A stretch of DNA of 64,000 bases, from the NCBI RefSeq assembly GCF_024790395.1, contig NZ_JAJISC010000004.1, positions 186,001 to 250,000 on the forward strand, written 5' to 3'. Below the pieces are notes generated by a model. The model did no database searches. It was not told the DNA's origin and saw nothing but the letters and a program-made list of their open reading frames with translations. This document shows positions 33,769 through 42,913 of the stretch, piece by piece (positions within the stretch are counted from its first letter, which is position 1; every line of letters begins with the position of its first letter). This stretch comes from Halomonas dongshanensis (lineage in GTDB: Bacteria; Pseudomonadota; Gammaproteobacteria; Pseudomonadales; Halomonadaceae). Position numbers and translations under genes: made by a program.

Positions 33769-36531
33769 CTATGCCACCAACGTTTCTTGCAGATCGTTTA
33801 GCATCTCATTCAATCCGTTGCCCAGTACCTGTCTGGCGCGGAGGATACCACCCCTGTCAGCCAGGCTGGGCACTTCCATGAAATCACGCGGGGCGATCTC
33901 GGCATTGGCGGCGAGATAGGCGGCGATGGCCCGCAGCCAGGCTTCCTGCTCGGCGTTGTACTCGCGCCCGGCCTTCTTCTCGCGGCCGAGCCAGAGGTTG
34001 AAGCGGCGCTCCACCACGGCATCGATGGGCTCCAGGGTGTCGGCCTGGCCGAGTGCATAGCGCACCAGGCTGACCACCTCGGTGAGCTGCTCATCCACCG
34101 GGGCACCGCGCACTCGGGAGGCTTCCAAGCGCTTGTAGGCCTGCCAGACGTTAGCCACCGCCAGGTGAGGGGGCTTCTCCAACATCGCGTTGACCAGTTC
34201 ACGAATGGCGGCATAGGTGAGCCGCTGTTGCCCCAGCGGCTGGTTGTAGAGGATCTGCAGGGCGGTCAGCTCGTCGCGGTGTTCCTTGATAAAGGCCTTG
34301 AAGCTGGTAATGGTCTGCTCGGCCCGCTGATGGTCGAAGTCAGCATGCACCAGTTGGTCGGTGGTGACCTCGTCGATAACGATATCGGTCCTCTGCTTGA
34401 TGACTTTCAGCAGTTGACGCAGCTGGGGCTTATCAAAGGGCCGGCAGGCGTTGTCGATTAAGATGTCGACCACCTGCTGTTCCTGCACCGGAGAGGGCGC
34501 GGTGCCATGTTGTTCAAAGATGGCGGTCTGTTGCTTATCGGGGTCGATGGCATCGAGCAGGTCGTTGGCCAGCTCGCGCGGGGACTTGCCACCGGTGTTC
34601 TCGGCGACGCAGGCGCGGTCCTCGTCGTTCAGCTTGCGATTCAGGGCGGCGAGGCGAGCCGCCAAGGAGGACATGGCGTCCTCATCGCGTCGACCCATGG
34701 CGACCTGCTCCAGCAGGGCATCGAAACTGACAGAGTTTTTACGCTCCAGTGGCTGGCTGGCGTTCTTTTTGCTTTCCGAGACCCCGACGGCATCGATCAG
34801 GATAAAGCGAGTCTTGGTTTTAGCATCTGGGGTGACGGCTCGCAGGTCGGCATCGGGGATGGTACGCACGCCGCGCCCCTTCATCTGCTCGTAGTAGCCC
34901 TCGGATTTCACGTCGCGCATGAAGATCAACACTTCCACCGGCTTGATGTCGGTGCCAGTGGCGATCATATCCACAGTGACAGCGACTCGGGGGAAGGGGT
35001 CAACGCGGAAAGCCTTGATTAACGCCTTGGGATCTTCTGACCCGTTGCGGTAGGTGACTTTTTTGGCGAAGTCGTTGTCTTCACCGAACACCTCGCGCAC
35101 AGCATGGACAATTTCCTCGGCGTGGTTGTCGTCCTTGGCAAAAATCAGCGTTTTAGGCAACCACTGGCCACTGCGGTCGGGGAACAGCTCAGGGAACACG
35201 CGGTCACGGTAGGTCTGCAACACGGTGCGGATCTGGTTAGGGTTGACCACGGAGCGGTCCAGTTCCTTAGCGGTGTATTTCAGGTCTTCATCTAAGGTTT
35301 CGTAGCGCAGCTTTCGGGTGCGCTTGTCGCGTACCGGTACTTGGAAGCCGGCCTCGTCGGTTTCCACCTTGCCGCCCTGTTCAGTAACGTGGGTGCGGAT
35401 GCGGTAGATCTCGTAGCCCACGTTGACGCCATCGGCCACGGAGCGTTCATAGGGGTACTCGGCCACCATGTTCTGGTTGAAGAAGCCCAGGGTGTGTTTC
35501 GACGGCGTAGCGGTCAGGCCGATGATGCTGGCGTCAAAGTATTCCAGAACCTGTCGCCACAGGCCGTAGATGGATCGGTGACACTCATCAGTGACGATAA
35601 AGTCGAAGGTTTCGATGGGGATTTCGAGGTTGTAGGTGAGCGGCAGCGGCTCGCCTTCATCGCCCGTCCATTGTTCGAAGGCGGAGGTTTCCTCCGCTTC
35701 CTCGTCTAGTTCCTTGCCGCGCAGCATCGAATAGAGCCGCTGGATGGTAGTGATCACCACCTTGGCGTCCGGATCGATGCGATGGGTATGCAAGTGCTGG
35801 ACGATGTAGGTATCGGTGAAGCGGTTGGCTGCGCCGATCGGCTGGAAGTTCTGGAACTCCTTGAGGGTCTGGTCACCGAGATTATTGCGGTCCACCAGAA
35901 ACAGGATGCGCTTGGCCCCAGCGTGCTTGATCAGCCGCCAGGAAAAGGAGCAGGCGGTGAAGGTCTTGCCCGCGCCGGTGGCGAGCTGGATCAGTGCGCG
36001 GGGCCGGCCCTCGGCCAGGGACCTTTCCAACCCCTGGATGGCCTCGATCTGGCAATCGCGCAGGCCACTGGTCTCCAGTGGCGGCATCTTGCGTAGCCGG
36101 GCGCGCAGGGTGTCCGACTGGCGAAGCCACTCGTGCAGGGTCTCAGGGCGGTGGAAGGCAAACAGGCGGCGCGAGCGGGCCTTGGGGTCGCGCTGATTGC
36201 AGAAGAACGTCTCCTCGCCCGTACTCTCGTAATCGTAGATGAGCAACTCGCCCCAAGAAGCTAGGTGTTCGGGCAGCTTTGTCATGTACTTGGCCGACTG
36301 CTCGGCCACGCCGCTAAGGGTAACGCCGGCCTTCTTCGCCTCGATCACCCCGGCGGCCTTGCCATCGACGAACAGCAGGTAATCACAGAAGCCGGCTGGC
36401 AACGGAAACTCTCGCACCGCCACCCCTAGCGCCGCATTGCGGTCAAAGGAGTCACGATCCTGGAGCACCCAGCCAGAGGCAGTCAGCAGCCGGTCGATTC
36501 TCGTTCGTGCTTGTTGTTCCGGTTGTTGCAT
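33769..36531 (-). CDS. hsdR: Type I restriction-modification system, restriction subunit HsdR
   Basis: About 920-aa motor and nuclease subunit. The N-terminal region contains the nuclease fold with the DYLLF...VIEAKKAG block (catalytic D/E-x-K type). Then come SF2 helicase motifs: Walker A ATGAGKTFT, the DECH box (VTDECHRSIYG), GLTATP and the later MKGRGVRT motif. A helical C-terminal domain binds the rest of the complex. The ATG at 36531 is chosen; a GTG at 36543 adds four residues. It is the first gene of the operon and appears intact, so restriction should be active. Confidence 0.94.
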   Translation of the reverse strand: MQQPEQQARTRIDRLLTASGWVLQDRDSFDRNAALGVAVREFPLPAGFCDYLLFVDGKAAGVIEAKKAGVTLSGVAEQSAKYMTKLPEHLASWGELLIYDYESTGEETFFCNQRDPKARSRRLFAFHRPETLHEWLRQSDTLRARLRKMPPLETSGLRDCQIEAIQGLERSLAEGRPRALIQLATGAGKTFTACSFSWRLIKHAGAKRILFLVDRNNLGDQTLKEFQNFQPIGAANRFTDTYIVQHLHTHRIDPDAKVVITTIQRLYSMLRGKELDEEAEETSAFEQWTGDEGEPLPLTYNLEIPIETFDFIVTDECHRSIYGLWRQVLEYFDASIIGLTATPSKHTLGFFNQNMVAEYPYERSVADGVNVGYEIYRIRTHVTEQGGKVETDEAGFQVPVRDKRTRKLRYETLDEDLKYTAKELDRSVVNPNQIRTVLQTYRDRVFPELFPDRSGQWLPKTLIFAKDDNHAEEIVHAVREVFGEDNDFAKKVTYRNGSEDPKALIKAFRVDPFPRVAVTVDMIATGTDIKPVEVLIFMRDVKSEGYYEQMKGRGVRTIPDADLRAVTPDAKTKTRFILIDAVGVSESKKNASQPLERKNSVSFDALLEQVAMGRRDEDAMSSLAARLAALNRKLNDEDRACVAENTGGKSPRELANDLLDAIDPDKQQTAIFEQHGTAPSPVQEQQVVDILIDNACRPFDKPQLRQLLKVIKQRTDIVIDEVTTDQLVHADFDHQRAEQTITSFKAFIKEHRDELTALQILYNQPLGQQRLTYAAIRELVNAMLEKPPHLAVANVWQAYKRLEASRVRGAPVDEQLTEVVSLVRYALGQADTLEPIDAVVERRFNLWLGREKKAGREYNAEQEAWLRAIAAYLAANAEIAPRDFMEVPSLADRGGILRARQVLGNGLNEMLNDLQETLVA

Positions 36532-36932
36532 AGGAATACTCACTGTGTCGATGTGGGCACGTAGCAGCTGGTCAACTCATTTAGCCAAGTACATGCCGTA
36601 GTCATGCCCAACCCTCCTCCTCGTCCAGCAAGCCATTGAGCTGGTCTCGGCGGCTGTACCACATGCTTTCGTTGACCCCAGAGGGCCGACTGTGACCAAT
36701 TGCCGTGCACAATATCCAGCATCCACAATGCTTCCCTCACGTAATAAACGCTAATTATGTGTAATCTAGGGAATCATACACGGCACGGGCTTGCCGTTGC
36801 AGCCAGGTTCTACTACTTGAGAGTGAGCCGGGGAGCCCACACCAGACTGAGTCGACACGGGGTCTCGCGAGCTCCGCACGTGGCAAGGTCTACGCGACAC
36901 ATAGAGACGGGGCCAGGGCCCAACACAGGAGG
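36532..36932. other. Gene-free stretch upstream of hsdR
   Basis: 401 bp that must hold the hsd operon promoter; AT-rich sequence with TATGAT-like hexamers lies around 36740-36775. A 66-codon open frame here has no ribosome binding site and no recognisable product. No repeats of note. Confidence 0.5.
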
Positions 36933-37148
36933 CTAGGTGCAAGGCAGTCTACGCCTATCTCGCCGCCGCCTCAGCTCAGCCCGCGCCCAAGCAGATGCTT
37001 CGGCCATGTCCCGCCGCAGTTCGTCCAGCTCTTCGGGAGTCAGCCACCGAACCGCTGTCTCCCCGCTTTCTGGGTGCGTCTCACCGACCTGTTCGAAGGC
37101 CTTGTCTTCCAGCTCTTTCCACCGTTGCCGGCGTGTCTGTTTTCCCAT
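36933..37148 (-). CDS. Small charged protein downstream of the trb remnant
   Basis: Not recognised. The 71-aa product is very hydrophilic and helical (LEDKAFEQVGE, then LTPEELDELRRDMAEA) with an Arg-rich C-terminus (ELRRRRDRRRL). A strong Shine-Dalgarno AGGAGG lies before the ATG, which supports real translation. It is the last gene of a unit starting at trbJ. A DNA- or RNA-binding accessory role is possible from charge alone. Confidence 0.6.
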   Translation of the reverse strand: MGKQTRRQRWKELEDKAFEQVGETHPESGETAVRWLTPEELDELRRDMAEASAWARAELRRRRDRRRLPCT

Positions 37149-37216
37149 ATTCCCCTCCTAGCGGAAAGGCGGCCATTGGCCGCCTGAGCTATTGCTGGTC
37201 AATGGCTCCCATGATG

Positions 37217-37483
37217 TTAGAAGCCAGTATCGGAAAATCCCGCCGCCTCTGAAAACGGGGTTCTTCCGGTTCCAGCTCCTACATCGTTGCTAGTGTGCGT
37301 GCTGCGTGGTGCCTCCTCGCGGCCCGAGTGGGCCGGACGGTTCACGAAAGCGGCAATCTCTGCCCCAAAGTTCCTCTCTCCCTCGACCGATAGCTCGACG
37401 GCAGGTACGAAAGCGGCTTCTGTGTAGGCCTCCCTCCCTTCATCGAGCATATCCAGGGCTACCATAAAATGACGTTGTTTCAT
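37217..37483 (-). CDS. Small protein resembling the C-terminal tail of the neighbouring TrbL
   Basis: 88-aa product of unknown function. Its middle (AEIAAFVNR) and end (AGTGRTPFSEAAGFSDTG) repeat motifs found in the last third of TrbL encoded just upstream (DEIASFVNR and AGTGDTPFAQAAGF). Its Shine-Dalgarno AAGGAG overlaps the trbL stop codon, so translation is coupled. It may be a duplicated and diverged TrbL tail, or a partner that shares an interaction motif with TrbL. Confidence 0.6.
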   Translation of the reverse strand: MKQRHFMVALDMLDEGREAYTEAAFVPAVELSVEGERNFGAEIAAFVNRPAHSGREEAPRSTHTSNDVGAGTGRTPFSEAAGFSDTGF

Positions 37484-37495
37484 CGTGGGCTCTCC

Positions 37496-38992
37496 TTAGA
37501 TATTCTGCTGGCCACGGTTCACAAAGCTAGCTATCTCGTCATTACGATCCTGCTGACGTTCACTACCACCCAAGCTGTCGCTGTCGAACGAGGGAACAGA
37601 ATCATCCGCTTCTGCGACCTTACTATCCCCTTCCGGCTTCATGCTCGCGCGGATGGATGACGCCATGCGGCCACCAGCGGTTTGATCAACCTTGCCCTGG
37701 AACTTCCCAGCCACCTTCGACCCAACCCCTTTAGCTAGCTCGCCAGCCGTTCCAGCTCCCAAGGATGCTGCTCGCATGAATCCGCTACCGCCACCAGATC
37801 GGGAGCCAGAACCAGCGAAACCAGCCGCCTGCGCAAATGGGGTGTCACCGGTGCCAGCTTCATCTCCGGTGAAGCTGCTGCCACTCCCACCACCGCTGCT
37901 GTCACCTCCAGTGCCAAAGCTCGGCATGTCAGCTCCAGACCCCGACATATTGGACTGGGCCTTCTCGAAAGCAGCCTTGATGGCTGACCCGCCACCTACT
38001 GCATTCGCCGCGCCACCCAACATCGCGCTCCCAGCCATCTTGCCCGCCGTGAGGGCCATACCTGCCGCTGATATGGCTGCTCCTACCGCAGCACCGGCAC
38101 CAAATGACCCGATGCCCATTGCTCCCACGCTGCCACCCGACACCAGGCCGGAAATCATCGGTGGAATCTTGTTAACCAGAAATAGCAGGATCACCGAAAC
38201 GACCAACATTACGACCAACTCCTGGGACGCCATGTTCTCGCTCATCTGCGAGTAGTAGTGAGTAATGAACTCCCTACCGATGGCGACCAGGAGTACCATT
38301 GCCATCAACTGAGCCGCTATGCCGAGAATAGCCTTGTAATAGTTGATCGCCATGTCTGATGTCCAACGGGAGCCGCCAAACCCCAGGAAAAACACTCCCG
38401 CATAAAGCAGTATCCAACTAGCGGCTAGCAACAGGAGCAGGTTGACGGAAATGATCGCCAACACCAGTAATACGGCCAAGGCCATACCTTCCATCACCAA
38501 CGCAGTGGCAAACTGTTTCCAGCTCAACTCTGACGTAGCCTTCACCGTCTGGTCGTACAGTTCAAAACCGATATCGAGGATACTGGACGGCCCCAAGTTG
38601 CCGTTGGAGAGGCCACCGGCTTGTGCCCCAAGGGTTTGCAATGACTGTACGATGGTTCCCGCGATGTTCATGCCCTGAGTCGCGTTCGTCAGCAACCACC
38701 AGAAAAAGCCTGTAAAGATGGTGAAACGAATAAGCTCAGCAAAGAACTCACCAATGTCGGCCTTGCGCAGCGCCATCATTCCAAACGTCCATACCATCGA
38801 GATCACTACCAGGGTCCAGAACAACCGACTGGCGGCCGCTTCTATGGCAGGCCCCCACGTTGATGCCGCGGAATGAAAGCGATCCAACACATCATCCATG
38901 ATGTTGCTGCTGGATAGCTCCTGGGCCATTGCGGTATCGGACAGCATGACGACGGCCATCACGCCCAAACCACCAAAAACGAATCGTTTCAT
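37496..38992 (-). CDS. trbL: P-type conjugative transfer protein TrbL
   Basis: 498-aa polytopic inner-membrane protein of the TrbL/VirB6 family, the central channel component of a type IV secretion system. A signal-like N-terminus is followed by about six membrane segments (residues about 40-270, e.g. FWTLVVISMVWTFGMMAL and LLLLLAASWILLYAGVFFLGF). The C-terminal 190 residues are a long Gly/Ser/Ala-rich soluble tail. It follows trbK with a good ribosome binding site. The other trb genes of a P-type system (B-I) are absent, so it cannot work in a complete channel from this element alone. Confidence 0.9.
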   Translation of the reverse strand: MKRFVFGGLGVMAVVMLSDTAMAQELSSSNIMDDVLDRFHSAASTWGPAIEAAASRLFWTLVVISMVWTFGMMALRKADIGEFFAELIRFTIFTGFFWWLLTNATQGMNIAGTIVQSLQTLGAQAGGLSNGNLGPSSILDIGFELYDQTVKATSELSWKQFATALVMEGMALAVLLVLAIISVNLLLLLAASWILLYAGVFFLGFGGSRWTSDMAINYYKAILGIAAQLMAMVLLVAIGREFITHYYSQMSENMASQELVVMLVVSVILLFLVNKIPPMISGLVSGGSVGAMGIGSFGAGAAVGAAISAAGMALTAGKMAGSAMLGGAANAVGGGSAIKAAFEKAQSNMSGSGADMPSFGTGGDSSGGGSGSSFTGDEAGTGDTPFAQAAGFAGSGSRSGGGSGFMRAASLGAGTAGELAKGVGSKVAGKFQGKVDQTAGGRMASSIRASMKPEGDSKVAEADDSVPSFDSDSLGGSERQQDRNDEIASFVNRGQQNI

Positions 38993-39005
38993 ACGACGCC
39001 CTCCT

Positions 39006-39236
39006 TCAATATCTGTCGGGGGAGCTGGGTTCGAACTCCCATTCCCGCATGCGGTGGGCCTTCTCGTACAACCGACAGGCTTCGGTAAAGGCTTTCCGGC
39101 TCGATTCGCGGCTCAGCTCGCTGATGGTCTGCTGAAACGCAACTGGCGCGCACGTGATCGCACTCGCCTCCGGTACCGTTTCCTGCACACAACCTACCAA
39201 GGCAACAGCTACCACAAGTGGAATGATCTTCTTCAT
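39006..39236 (-). CDS. trbK: TrbK-like entry-exclusion lipoprotein
   Basis: 76-aa lipoprotein with a signal peptide and lipobox (MKKIIPLVVAVALVGC, lipidated Cys16) and a short helical mature part. Small lipoproteins between trbJ and trbL are TrbK in IncP plasmids, where they block entry of related plasmids. Its position fits exactly. The C-terminus MREWEFEPSSPDRY is strikingly like the end of TrbJ encoded just upstream (MRTWNYQPSSADRY). The AAGGAGG before the ATG at 39236 fixes the start; a longer upstream frame would run into trbJ. Confidence 0.75.
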   Translation of the reverse strand: MKKIIPLVVAVALVGCVQETVPEASAITCAPVAFQQTISELSRESSRKAFTEACRLYEKAHRMREWEFEPSSPDRY

Positions 39237-39246
39237 CGCAGCCTCC

Positions 39247-40014
39247 TTAATAGCGATCTGCTGAGCTAGGTTGGTAATTCCAGGTACGCATCTGCCGTTC
39301 CCGCGCTTCCCCTCTGGCGTTAGCATCCAGTTCGGCGGCGAGACGGGCGGCTTCAGCGTTCTGCTGAGCAATCAGCAAGCTGCGAATTTGCAGGAGTTGG
39401 TTCGCTTGGTTACTGGCGAGCTGGTTGGCGTAACCAATGGCGGCAAGCTGGCCATCCGCGCCCTGGGCGGCGGATTGCAGACGCTCAAGCTGTCGAGCAT
39501 CAGAGACCAGGTTATCTTGTTGCTGATCCAGCCCCCGGAAGAGCGCATCGTTGGCCGCTTTTTGCGATTCAGACGCCAGGCGACGGTTTTCATCCATCGC
39601 TGCACGTTCGGCATCCGTGCAACCGCCACCATTGAAGCAGGGGGAACTCCGGTAATTCGCCACGTCCTGGAACTTGCCCAGGTAGGCATCGAGACTGCCG
39701 AGCTGGTTCTGATAATGCTGAAGCGTATTGGTGGCTTGGATCAGATCATTAATCGTGGATTGTGCCCTGTCCCAGATATAGGCCGCTGGAGCCATGGAGT
39801 TTTGCAACTGGTTTTCATACTGCTGCAACTGCGTCTGGTACTGCTCGATCTGCTTAAGAGTCTGTGAGACGGACTCCATCGCCGTCATAACGTTTTGCTG
39901 AAGGTTGGTGCCGTCGACGACAGGGATGCCCGCTTGGGCAGGCATGGACGCGGTTAACGCCAAGGACATGACCGCGACAGGAATTTTAGCCGCTAAAATT
40001 CTTTCTCTTCTCAT
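39247..40014 (-). CDS. trbJ: P-type conjugative transfer protein TrbJ
   Basis: 255-aa periplasmic VirB5-like protein. A signal peptide (cleavage after ASMPAQA) is followed by long Gln-rich helices (LKQIEQYQTQLQQYENQL) and a short loop with two cysteines (SSPCFNGGGC). In IncP systems TrbJ is needed for mating-pair formation and, with TrbK, for exclusion. A perfect KorB operator overlaps codons 6-10, so the first gene of the trb remnant still carries IncP-type control DNA. Upstream trbB-trbI are missing. Confidence 0.88.
   Translation of the reverse strand: MRRERILAAKIPVAVMSLALTASMPAQAGIPVVDGTNLQQNVMTAMESVSQTLKQIEQYQTQLQQYENQLQNSMAPAAYIWDRAQSTINDLIQATNTLQHYQNQLGSLDAYLGKFQDVANYRSSPCFNGGGCTDAERAAMDENRRLASESQKAANDALFRGLDQQQDNLVSDARQLERLQSAAQGADGQLAAIGYANQLASNQANQLLQIRSLLIAQQNAEAARLAAELDANARGEARERQMRTWNYQPSSADRY
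39985..39997. promoter_or_regulatory. KorB operator (OB) at the start of trbJ
   Basis: TTTAGCCGCTAAA is a perfect match to the IncP-1 KorB operator TTTAGCSGCTAAA, extended to a longer palindrome (AATTTTAGCCGCTAAAATT). In IncP plasmids KorB bound here would repress transfer genes. Confidence 0.85.
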
Positions 40015-40300
40015 GATTGAGTGCTCTTAGCTTCATCGTGACTAAGTTGCACTCACCAACCTGTAGCGGCTCGCTCATGAAGATTGCGAGCCACTACCCC
40101 TCCCGGAGAACCCAGCGGTGAAGTGTGGACCTCTACAGGGATAGCTCGTCACTTACTATCCCGGCGTCCGACCTGCGCGACACCGTCAGAACGCGCGGCC
40201 AATGGTTGTTGAACATCGGTGTCATTGTCCTGGGGAACGGTTAGGCTTCCCAAGGGTTAATCGCATCTACTGTTTGTTGCCGCCTTCCAAAGGGAAAGCA

Positions 40301-42082
40301 CTATAGTGAGCGTCCCTTTTGCTGTCTTTTTGCCCTCTTGGCGTCCATCTCTGCCCGTAACTTGGCTTTGCGGCGCTCTTGCTCGCTCGGCCCACGTGCG
40401 GGCGGTGTCGGAGTCTTGCCCGCTTGTCCCTCAAGGTGAAGCACATCGGCCTGGGACAGCGATTGCAACCGGTTCCGGCGCACCGGGGGTGGCGGCTGAC
40501 CGATGGGCGGCACTCCCGCCCGTTTGCTTCGGGTCTTGGCCGAGGCGGTGTTCTCGCCGTTCGCCAAGGCTTGTCGGCGACGTTCCAGCCCGGCGTCCGC
40601 AAACCGTATAGGCAACTGCCCATCCGCTGCCGCCTTGATCACCCGCGCTTTGAACTCCGGCGAACCGTTCACGGTGATGCGCTCGCCGTAGCGTTCCATC
40701 GCCATCCTTAGCGCGTTCTGGATGCCTGCCTGGTTGGACTCCCTGGACACCTGTAGCCGGTCGCCATCGTCGCGCACGGCGCTGGCTCCGGCCCGGTAAA
40801 TGATGGTGCCCTTCTTGGTGATGTTGTCGATCACCGGCGCATGGCCGGGTTTCGCCTGTCCCTCACCCTTCAAGGTGTTGCCCTTGAGGCCGTGGGCTGC
40901 CTCTCTGGCTCGCAACGCGACCAGGGCCCCGGTATCGCCCTGCAAGGCTTCCCGTTTGAGCCAGTCGGCCCAGGAGCGGCGTCCGTGGGCCTCATGGATC
41001 GCCTGGCGTTCCTCCCGGTACTGCTTCTGGATCGCGTCAATGTCGGCTTTCAGGGCGCTGCTAGCCTGCGCATACAGCACCTTTTTGGTCAGCCTGCCGC
41101 TGGTGAGCTTAATGGCCGCTCGCCGGGCCTTGCCTTTCTTCTTGGCGTTCTCAATCCGGCGGTCTTTCTGCCGCCGGGCTTTGCCCAGGGCCGCCGTCTT
41201 GTTGGCTGCGGCGCTCTGCTGTTCTGATTTGAAGCGGGCGTAAAGCTCAGTAGTGTTCACGCGCAGCCGTACCGGGTCTTTGCGGTACTGGCGGCGGGGT
41301 TTGGCCTGTTGTGCCTGGTCAGGCTCGAACGGGCCGAAACGGGCCTCCAGCTTCGGTTTGGAGAATTCCCGCCCCAAGGTGCTCGCCTTGACCGCCGCGT
41401 CATCACCGGCCACGACAACCAGCCCATTCCCCCGCGCCCGGAGTTCCAGGCCATTGTCACGCATGACCTGGTGCAGTCCGCCCCAGGACTGCGCGGTTCT
41501 GATGTCATCCAAGCACTCGCGCTTGATCCAACCGATCAGGCTTTCAATACCGGCATGACGTTCCATGTCGGTGGCTCGCGACTCGGCGCCGCGTCGGCGC
41601 GGAATGTGGTTGTCCTGCTGCAACCCATAGTCCCGTTCCATGACCTCGCACAGCTCGGCCAGGGTCTGGTGTGGGTAGTAGGGTTCGTGGATGGTGTTGC
41701 GAGTCGGGTGGATCTTGTTGACAGCGATATGGATATGCAGATTGTCGGTATCGTTGTGAACGGCACTGATGCGCTGATGCTCTCCAAAGCCCAGCCCCTT
41801 GCAAATACGGTCCTCGATGGACACCAGGGTATCGGCCTCAATCTGTTCCCCGACCCGGAAGCTGACAATCAAGTGATAGGTCTTGTCGCTCTTCGCTCGG
41901 GTATTGGCGAACTGGGTCGCCAATACTTCACTAATGGCATCCTGGACCGAATAGGCCTCGCAGTTGGTCAGCCGCACCGCGCCAAGACGGTGCTCCTTGC
42001 TCTGCTCGTCGGTGATGTAGTTCACCAGACCAGCAAAGTCTGACTTGCCCAGGGAGCGCATGGGGACGTGTTTGGCGATCAT
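40301..42082 (-). CDS. traI: IncP-type (MOBP) relaxase TraI with LPD7-like C-terminus
   Basis: 593-aa relaxase that nicks oriT and leads the transferred strand. The N-terminus is very close to RP4 TraI as I know it and keeps all its active-site residues: Tyr22 (nicking), Ser74, and His116 in HNDTDNLHIH. A basic helical region (residues about 280-370) follows. A C-terminal LPD7-like domain (about 420-520: IIYRAGASAVRDDGDRL, then RYGERITVNGSPEFKARVI) comes next. RP4 TraI is longer (732 aa), so the tail is shorter or different. The ATG at 42082 gives the exact MIAKHVPMRS start; a GTG at 42097 is possible. Confidence 0.95.
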   Translation of the reverse strand: MIAKHVPMRSLGKSDFAGLVNYITDEQSKEHRLGAVRLTNCEAYSVQDAISEVLATQFANTRAKSDKTYHLIVSFRVGEQIEADTLVSIEDRICKGLGFGEHQRISAVHNDTDNLHIHIAVNKIHPTRNTIHEPYYPHQTLAELCEVMERDYGLQQDNHIPRRRGAESRATDMERHAGIESLIGWIKRECLDDIRTAQSWGGLHQVMRDNGLELRARGNGLVVVAGDDAAVKASTLGREFSKPKLEARFGPFEPDQAQQAKPRRQYRKDPVRLRVNTTELYARFKSEQQSAAANKTAALGKARRQKDRRIENAKKKGKARRAAIKLTSGRLTKKVLYAQASSALKADIDAIQKQYREERQAIHEAHGRRSWADWLKREALQGDTGALVALRAREAAHGLKGNTLKGEGQAKPGHAPVIDNITKKGTIIYRAGASAVRDDGDRLQVSRESNQAGIQNALRMAMERYGERITVNGSPEFKARVIKAAADGQLPIRFADAGLERRRQALANGENTASAKTRSKRAGVPPIGQPPPPVRRNRLQSLSQADVLHLEGQAGKTPTPPARGPSEQERRKAKLRAEMDAKRAKRQQKGRSL

Positions 42083-42099
42083 GAGTGCCAGCCCCACAT

Positions 42100-42112
42100 T
42101 TTAGCGGCTAAA
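42100..42112. promoter_or_regulatory. KorB operator (OB) between traJ and traI
   Basis: TTTAGCGGCTAAA is a perfect KorB operator, centred in the gap between the traJ stop and the traI start. Binding would reduce relaxase transcription, as expected for IncP control. Confidence 0.85.
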
Positions 42113-42116
42113 AAAA

Positions 42117-42488
42117 TCACGACCTGGCCCTCGGCTGCACCACGGATTTCAACACCTGACTCATTTCCTCCTGAGTGGATTCGATCCTTCCGAGCAGGCT
42201 AAGGATGGTAGCCGTCCCGAAGTGAGCTGTTCTCACGTCATCTGTCAGCCAGAGCTTCAGTAATCCACCCAAACGGCCCAAGTCACCATTGACACGAACC
42301 AGCTCGCGGACATACTCGTAGTCCATAACACCATTGACCTGATAGCCCTGCCCCACTTCCCGCAGATAACAGGCAACGCTTAGCCCTGCCTGCTTGGCAT
42401 TGGATTCAATCATCTCTCTCTCTTCCGGAAGGCAGTACACCTTGAGCGGCGTGCTGTTCTTCCGTGTCACTCTTTGCTTCTCACTCAT
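42117..42488 (-). CDS. traJ: oriT-recognising relaxosome protein TraJ
   Basis: 123 aa, the same length as RP4 TraJ and similar along its whole length (blocks KVYCLPEERE, VGQGYQVNGVMDYEYVREL and NGDLGRLGGLLKLWLTDD). It is a ribbon-helix-helix protein that binds the inverted repeat of oriT and recruits TraI. The ATG at 42488 has AGGAG six bases upstream; a longer upstream frame (to 42608) runs into oriT and is rejected. It is followed by a KorB operator and traI. Confidence 0.95.
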   Translation of the reverse strand: MSEKQRVTRKNSTPLKVYCLPEEREMIESNAKQAGLSVACYLREVGQGYQVNGVMDYEYVRELVRVNGDLGRLGGLLKLWLTDDVRTAHFGTATILSLLGRIESTQEEMSQVLKSVVQPRARS

Positions 42489-42550
42489 GCCAGCTCCTAT
42501 CTCAGATGCCATGCCTTGCAGAGCAGGATTTCCGTTGAGCACCGCAGGTG

Positions 42551-42630
42551 CGAATAAGGACCAGTGAAGAGGAACACCACGCTTGCGGGGTGGGACTACT
42601 TCACACATCCTGCCCGCACTTCAGCGTTGA
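42551..42630 (+). other. IncP-type origin of transfer (oriT)
   Basis: Nearly the same as the RP4/RK2 oriT as I know it. It contains the TraJ-binding inverted repeat (arms around CCAGTGAAG at 42561-42569 and CTTCAC at 42600-42605), a short inner hairpin, and the nic motif ACATCCTGCCCG. By the IncP consensus YATCCTG/Y the cleaved bond is between G42612 and C42613 on the plus strand. traJ starts about 60 bp to the left, in the same arrangement as in RP4. Confidence 0.92.
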
Positions 42631-42866
42631 TTTTTGTATGTACGCCATGTGCAAAGCATCGCTATTTCTCTGCATTTCGTTGCACGGATCTGTTTTTTCC
42701 TGTGCATCCGTGACAAACAGCCCCGAACTCTGATGAAGTCGATACTTGCGGCGATAATGCAGCACTCCAGAAGCGGTAAAACAGCGATCTAACAGCGATT
42801 TCCCCATAGCGGCGCCCTTGCGCTTTCCACATTCAAATACACAGCTTTCCACGCGGTTTCCGCACT

Positions 42867-42913
42867 GCCCCTCAAATGTCAATGAATCAGAAGCGCTGCC
42901 CCTCAAGTGTCAA
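42867..42913 (-). repeat. Two IncP oriV-type iterons
   Basis: Reverse-strand copies TTGACATTTGAGGGGC (42867-42882) and TTGACACTTGAGGGGC (42898-42913), 31 bp apart start to start. Both match known TrfA-binding iterons of the RK2 vegetative origin. No TrfA gene is present in the element. Confidence 0.8.

Noticed and set aside
36540..36740. 66-codon minus-strand gene upstream of hsdR
   Set aside because: No ribosome binding site or motif; it probably covers the hsd promoter region.
42601..42807. 68-codon minus-strand gene next to oriT
   Set aside because: It overlaps the nic site, has only a weak ribosome binding site and no recognisable motifs.
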